A stretch of 9,784 bases of DNA, from NCBI GenBank assembly GCA_002509495.1, contig DAEV01000102.1, positions 1-9,784 of the forward strand. The letters run 5' to 3'. The DNA is from Methanolinea sp. UBA473. Lineage in GTDB: Archaea > Halobacteriota > Methanomicrobia > Methanomicrobiales > Methanospirillaceae. Position numbers and translations under genes: made by a program. Shown one piece after another: positions 7,134 through 9,784 of the stretch (position 1 is its first letter; each line of letters begins with the position of its first letter). Under the pieces are notes generated by a model. It saw only the letters and a program-made list of their open reading frames with translations. It did not search any database and had not been told where the DNA came from.

Positions 7134-7564
7134 ACCATCCACTCCCTCACTGTGTAGAACGAATGAGTTTTCCCCCGATAGGTTGTCTCGTAGAGGATGA
7201 GGTTCTCATGCATCTCCACTTCTTTTGCACCGGAAAGCGCCCGGGCAATTTCATCCGCATCTTCCGTGGAAATGGCAGGATTCTCCCCTAACTGCTCCTG
7301 TACCTTCCGGGGCATGGCATCCACGAGCCAGCCGGTATCTCCCTTTTGCACGTCATCCGCAGCCCTGGTGAGCGCTTCCCTGCTCTCTTCTTTTGCCTGG
7401 AGGGTTGCGAGAGAGAGAGATCCCCACTCATCTTCAGAACCGCCCGCGGGCACAGCGGTGGGAACTGGCGTGAGAGTTCCCCCATCGTCCGGCCCCACAC
7501 ACCCTGGAATAAGAATGGTGCAGAACAGGAGGACCCACAATACGAGGAAGAGCCCAAATTTCAT
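7112..7564 (-). CDS. lipoprotein with possible NTF2-like C-terminal domain
   Basis: The product has 150 residues with a signal peptide and lipobox IPGC, so C22 is the probable lipid anchor. Residues 23-46 are a short Gly/Pro/Thr linker. The rest reads as helices (LATLQAKEESREALTRAADD) followed by a strand-rich end, ENLILYETTYRGKTHSFYTV, finishing in WKIVGF. That closing pattern resembles the last strands of NTF2-like/SnoaL-type domains in small lipoproteins; this is inference, and there is no catalytic motif. The 3' end overlaps the hydrolase start by 22 bases in a different frame, so the two are almost certainly one transcript, and the lipoprotein may help secrete, tether or inhibit the hydrolase. 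No Shine-Dalgarno sequence precedes the ATG: the minus strand reads CCTCCG there. A TATA box 26 bases upstream predicts a leaderless message. Confidence 0.85.
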   Translation of the reverse strand: MKFGLFLVLWVLLFCTILIPGCVGPDDGGTLTPVPTAVPAGGSEDEWGSLSLATLQAKEESREALTRAADDVQKGDTGWLVDAMPRKVQEQLGENPAISTEDADEIARALSGAKEVEMHENLILYETTYRGKTHSFYTVREWMVWKIVGF

Positions 7565-7585
7565 CGGAGGGGTATAAAACAGCAG

Positions 7586-7596
7586 GCTATAAAGTA
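7586..7596 (-). promoter_or_regulatory. TATA box for the lipoprotein-hydrolase unit (leaderless start)
   Basis: On the minus strand ACTTTATAGCC lies with its centre about 26 bases before the lipoprotein ATG at 7564. Archaeal transcription starts about 24-28 bases after the TATA centre, so initiation would fall at or next to the ATG. A second TATA-like run (TTTTATAC, 7572-7579) is too close to the ATG to serve this gene. Confidence 0.55.
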
Positions 7597-7761
7597 GTTC
7601 CGTTTGTGCCTAGATTCATGAAAAATTCGGGATTCCGAGAAATCTTACCGTAGTTGAGACCTATACGGGCATTCCCACAAAAAAATTCAATGTATGCCCT
7701 GATTGAAAAGATACCCGGTTTTCATTTAGTGATTGCAGTCGTTTCGATGAGCAGAAGAAGG

Positions 7762-7777
7762 GGGAGCACGTGCTCCC
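7762..7777. repeat. perfect 16-bp palindrome
   Basis: GGGAGCACGTGCTCCC is its own reverse complement, centred on CACGTG, and stands about 200 bases upstream of the lipoprotein start. A homodimeric regulator could bind it, or it could form a short hairpin in RNA. Distance from the TATA box argues against a simple repressor site for that promoter. Confidence 0.5.
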
Positions 7778-7816
7778 GGAGAACCGGGATGTCCGTTACC
7801 CCTGATCAATTATCCT

Positions 7817-7855
7817 GCGAACTCCTCGGAGACCCGGAACGGCGTCCGGGTATAA
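7817..7855 (+). pseudogene. relic of the 3' end of the 153-residue lipoprotein gene
   Basis: These 39 bases match the last 13 codons plus stop of the gene at 3644-4105 (bases 4067-4105) with five mismatches; the last 20, GGAACGGCGTCCGGGTATAA, are identical. Translated, ANSSETRNGVRV and stop align with ANSTEFWNGVRV and stop. Upstream of this stretch I see no continuing similarity, so it is a short remnant of a duplicated or deleted paralogue, or the scar of a recombination event. An oligo-T stretch follows at 7872-7878, as one follows the intact gene. Confidence 0.55.
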
Positions 7856-7871
7856 CCCGAAACAACACCTA

Positions 7872-7878
7872 TTTTTTT
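7872..7878 (+). terminator. orphan oligo-T tract
   Basis: Seven T residues lie 17 bases past the stop of the relic at 7817-7855. No intact gene precedes it on the plus strand, so it may be a leftover terminator of the lost paralogue. On sequence alone it could also be chance. Confidence 0.3.
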
Positions 7879-8015
7879 CCGGATCATCAAGGTACGGAAC
7901 CACGTTCCCGGGAATCCCATCTCTTATCCTCTGGGAAACTAATGCCCCCAATCACGGAGCAGATTAAAAAACCATCTCTGAACGGGTCTCATCTCCATAA
8001 ACTCCGGGCAATTTG

Positions 8016-8052
8016 ACCCTGGAACGCTGCCAGGGTATCCTCGGATACCCTG
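8016..8052 (-). terminator. overlapping inverted repeats after the permease gene
   Basis: CAGGGTATCC (8031-8040) and GGATACCCTG (8043-8052) form a perfect ten-base stem with a two-base loop, starting nine bases past the permease stop on the minus strand. The same left arm can instead pair with ACCCTGG (8016-8022) through CCAGGGT (8030-8036). The minus strand has TTTTA just before the stem. It could be a 3' mRNA stabiliser or terminator; archaeal termination does not require a stem. Confidence 0.45.
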
Positions 8053-8060
8053 TAAAACCG

Positions 8061-9479
8061 CTATCCCGGTCCCCCGGATCTCCCCTGGATCAGCCGCAGG
8101 TACCACTGGTAGATCATTCGCATGAAATTCCCGAGAAACCGCTCCCTCTTTGCCATCGCTCGTAGAAAGATCGCTTCCTCCGAGAGAAACATCTGTTTCA
8201 GGTGATGGATGTCCTGTTTTGGGGAGAAAAAGAGGTACATCAGCACACCTGCGGCGATCATCACTATCCCGACTATTTTATCGAAGAGTGAAGTCGAGTA
8301 CAGGAGATACAGGCAGATCAGGATCCCGATCCAGGGGAGGATCTTCTGGCCGGACAACTGCGGTTCCGTATCGCGGGTCAGGACGATCAGGGATAGACAG
8401 GTGAGGAGGAAGGCAAACGCCAGGTTGAATACCGCAAACGAGATCAGCCCCGTGATGGGCGAGTAGATGGAAAGGAGAAAGGCGATAGATCCCTGGATCA
8501 GCAGGCCGATATACGGAGTTCCGTACTTCTGGTGAAGGGACGAAAAGAACCGTGGGAACAGCCCGTCGATCGACATGGCATAGGACAACCTGCCCGTGCC
8601 GAGCATACCGGATTCATCGGACCCCGAAACAGAAAAAAGGGCTCCGACGGTCATGATCAGCGCTCCTGCTGCGCCGAGGAGGACGCCCCCCACCAGGACC
8701 AGCGGTGTCGGGGAGAGGGCGAGGTCCTGCCAGTTTACCGCACCGTAGACGATGAAGTTCGTCGAAAGGTAGAACACCGCCACGATCGACATCCCGATGA
8801 GGATCGCCTTCGGGATCGTCCTTTTCGGGTCTTTCACCTCGGCGGCAGGAAGGGTCCCGAGCTCGAACCCGGCATACGCCCAGAAGACGAGAACGAGCGC
8901 AGTCCCGAGGGACGATACCCCAAGGGGAACAAAGGGGTGGTAGTTTCCGGTAAAAATGGCAGGCTGGGTGATCAATAAGACCGTGCCTGTCCCGATGAGG
9001 AGCAGCAACGGGGTCAGTTTGATGAGAGTGAGAGCGTCATTGACCCTGCCTGCGAGTTTCACCCCGACGATATTGATCGCGGTCAGGCCGAAGAGAAACA
9101 GGCCCTTGACGAGGATCTCCTGGGGAAAGGTCAACGGCAAGAGATACTCGAGGTAGCGGACGAAGGCGATGGCAAATACCGGCAGGGAGATCAATTCGGC
9201 GATCCACATGCTCCAGCCGGTAAGAAATCCATAGAAATCGTCGAATGCCGCGGAAACGTAGGCGAACGGGCCCCCGACTTTTGGGACATAGTAACTGCAG
9301 TAGGCGAAGACCAGTGCAATTACCGTGGCAAATATCCCGGCAATCACCCAGACGACCAGGGAAAACGGTCCGAGCATGCCTGCAGTGATCGCCGAGGCGA
9401 TGTAGATGTCGGCCCCGATGATCGATCCGACAACGATGTTGGTCAGATCGAAGAGCGAGAGCTCGCGTTTGAACTCCAT
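8061..9479 (-). CDS. APC-superfamily amino acid permease
   Basis: This 472-residue integral membrane protein has about 12 predicted helices and belongs to the amino acid-polyamine-organocation superfamily. It should move an amino acid, polyamine or related cation by proton symport or exchange; the substrate is unknown. Diagnostic parts are the helix-1 motif VVGSIIGADIYIASA at 16-30, GGPFAYVSAAF at 69-79 after helix 2, and the helix-6/loop signature FWAYAGFELGTLPAAE with DPKRTIPKAI at 199-226. Length is typical. The helix-1 motif has Ala-Asp where many family members have Ser/Thr-Gly before Ile-Phe, so an acidic residue (D24) sits in the unwound substrate-binding segment. The cytoplasmic C-terminus (about 421-472) is basic. 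Start: ATG 9479 follows AGGA immediately and begins right before the expected helix 1. It is transcribed alone, with its own TATA box; no helicase, decarboxylase or regulator gene adjoins. Confidence 0.92.
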   Translation of the reverse strand: MEFKRELSLFDLTNIVVGSIIGADIYIASAITAGMLGPFSLVVWVIAGIFATVIALVFAYCSYYVPKVGGPFAYVSAAFDDFYGFLTGWSMWIAELISLPVFAIAFVRYLEYLLPLTFPQEILVKGLFLFGLTAINIVGVKLAGRVNDALTLIKLTPLLLLIGTGTVLLITQPAIFTGNYHPFVPLGVSSLGTALVLVFWAYAGFELGTLPAAEVKDPKRTIPKAILIGMSIVAVFYLSTNFIVYGAVNWQDLALSPTPLVLVGGVLLGAAGALIMTVGALFSVSGSDESGMLGTGRLSYAMSIDGLFPRFFSSLHQKYGTPYIGLLIQGSIAFLLSIYSPITGLISFAVFNLAFAFLLTCLSLIVLTRDTEPQLSGQKILPWIGILICLYLLYSTSLFDKIVGIVMIAAGVLMYLFFSPKQDIHHLKQMFLSEEAIFLRAMAKRERFLGNFMRMIYQWYLRLIQGRSGGPG

Positions 9480-9784
9480 TCCTGTAAAAGAGAGAATGCC
9501 GGGTATTCTTTTAAATACCTGACGGGACCCGGATTAACGCTGCTGCATCCCGTGGAATCTCCCCGGCAGCGGTGGGGTTTCCCTCTGATGACTTTAACCA
9601 CATATCAGCACGGCGTTTCCCGGCGCTGTTCTATGTTGGGGGAAGGACATGAGTGGTTCGCGCGGGCGTTTGCCGAGATAGGGGCAGTGTGGGTTGTGCT
9701 GAAGAGGTAAGGACAAAACGCCGAACAGAGTAATGGATATTATTTTTGAAGAATTAAAACAATGATTATGGGATTAGTTGATTG
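9480..9784. other. terminal region without a confident gene; possible 40-codon frame at 9588-9710
   Basis: After the permease promoter I see no recognisable gene. A plus-strand frame from ATG 9588 (or 9633) to TAA 9708 ends with EWFARAFAEIGAVWVVLKR, which looks protein-like, but no ribosome-binding site or family supports it; it may be a gene fragment. From about 9730 the sequence turns AT-rich, with a short frame from ATG 9732 (MDIIFEELKQ, stop) and ATGs at 9762 and 9768 that run off the window. These could begin a gene beyond the edge. Confidence 0.3.
9502..9519 (-). promoter_or_regulatory. permease promoter with inverted repeat over the TATA box
   Basis: The minus strand has ATTTAAAAG (9508-9516), centred about 33 bases before the permease ATG, so the leader would be only a few bases. 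The TATA box is enclosed by GGTATT and AATACC arms (9514-9519 and 9502-9507), a six-base inverted repeat with a six-base spacer. A dimeric repressor bound here would block TBP, so substrate-responsive control is plausible. Confidence 0.55.

Larger units (their letters stand above)
7565..8060. other. intergenic region of about 500 bases without a convincing gene
   Basis: Between the lipoprotein start and the permease stop I find no frame that resembles a protein. A frame from a TTG at 7654 is open to 8016, but has no ribosome-binding site and reads as low-quality sequence. The region contains the lipoprotein promoter, a perfect 16-bp palindrome (7762-7777), a relic matching the 3' end of the 3644-4105 gene (7817-7855), seven consecutive T residues (7872-7878) and overlapping hairpins (8016-8052). 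Confidence 0.6.

Noticed and set aside
7654..8016. Plus-strand frame starting at TTG in the intergenic region
   Set aside because: No ribosome-binding site, no domain, and the lipoprotein relic inside it lies in a different frame.
8532..8978. Plus-strand open frame of 148 codons opposite the permease
   Set aside because: Very charged, repetitive product lying antisense to transmembrane helices and the helix-6 signature of the permease.

Overview
The window looks like a chromosomal segment of a methanogenic euryarchaeon, most likely Methanomicrobiales or a close relative. This is inferred from three things. Promoters carry archaeal TATA boxes, with short or absent leaders and oligo-T stretches instead of bacterial -35/-10 and hairpin terminators. 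Two Thr/Pro-linker lipoproteins of a type common in these archaea are present. The large soluble PAS histidine kinase has an HDIRNQ H-box typical of methanogen kinases. No rRNA, tRNA, CRISPR array or intact insertion sequence was seen.

Layout. Bases 1-676 (minus) hold most of an ABC-2-type exporter ATPase, cut by the window edge. Bases 786-3326 (minus) encode an 846-residue receiver-PAS4-histidine kinase upstream of it in the same direction. Base 3327 onward is a divergent promoter region feeding a small plus-strand lipoprotein (3644-4105). Bases 4106-4644 form a poorly explained gap with a possible broken plus-strand gene, a competing minus-strand frame, and short repeats. A single-pass exported membrane protein follows (4645-5256, plus). 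Convergent to it is a two-gene minus-strand unit (7564 to 5367): a lipoprotein whose 3' end overlaps the start of a secreted protein with a zinc phospholipase C/P1-nuclease-like core and a ten-cysteine C-terminal module. Bases 7565-8060 contain no convincing complete gene, but carry a 39-base relic of the 3' end of the 3644-4105 lipoprotein gene, a perfect 16-bp palindrome and overlapping hairpins. Bases 8061-9479 (minus) encode an APC-superfamily permease. The last 300 bases have no convincing gene and become AT-rich near the end.

How the parts may fit. The block from 3644 to 7564 contains four consecutive genes for exported or membrane-anchored products, so it is a cell-surface region. The lipoprotein/hydrolase pair is the most interesting unit because the two are translationally overlapping and probably share one promoter, which would give a leaderless lipoprotein mRNA. 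The kinase and ABC ATPase are co-oriented, but a TATA-like element lies between them, so an operon is possible but not shown. I found no clear new defence or catalytic system. The best leads are the lipoprotein-hydrolase pair, the duplicated lipoprotein 3' end, the decayed-looking region 4217-4566, and two sets of mutually exclusive hairpins built on CCCTGG/CCAGGG arms at the ends of two minus-strand genes.
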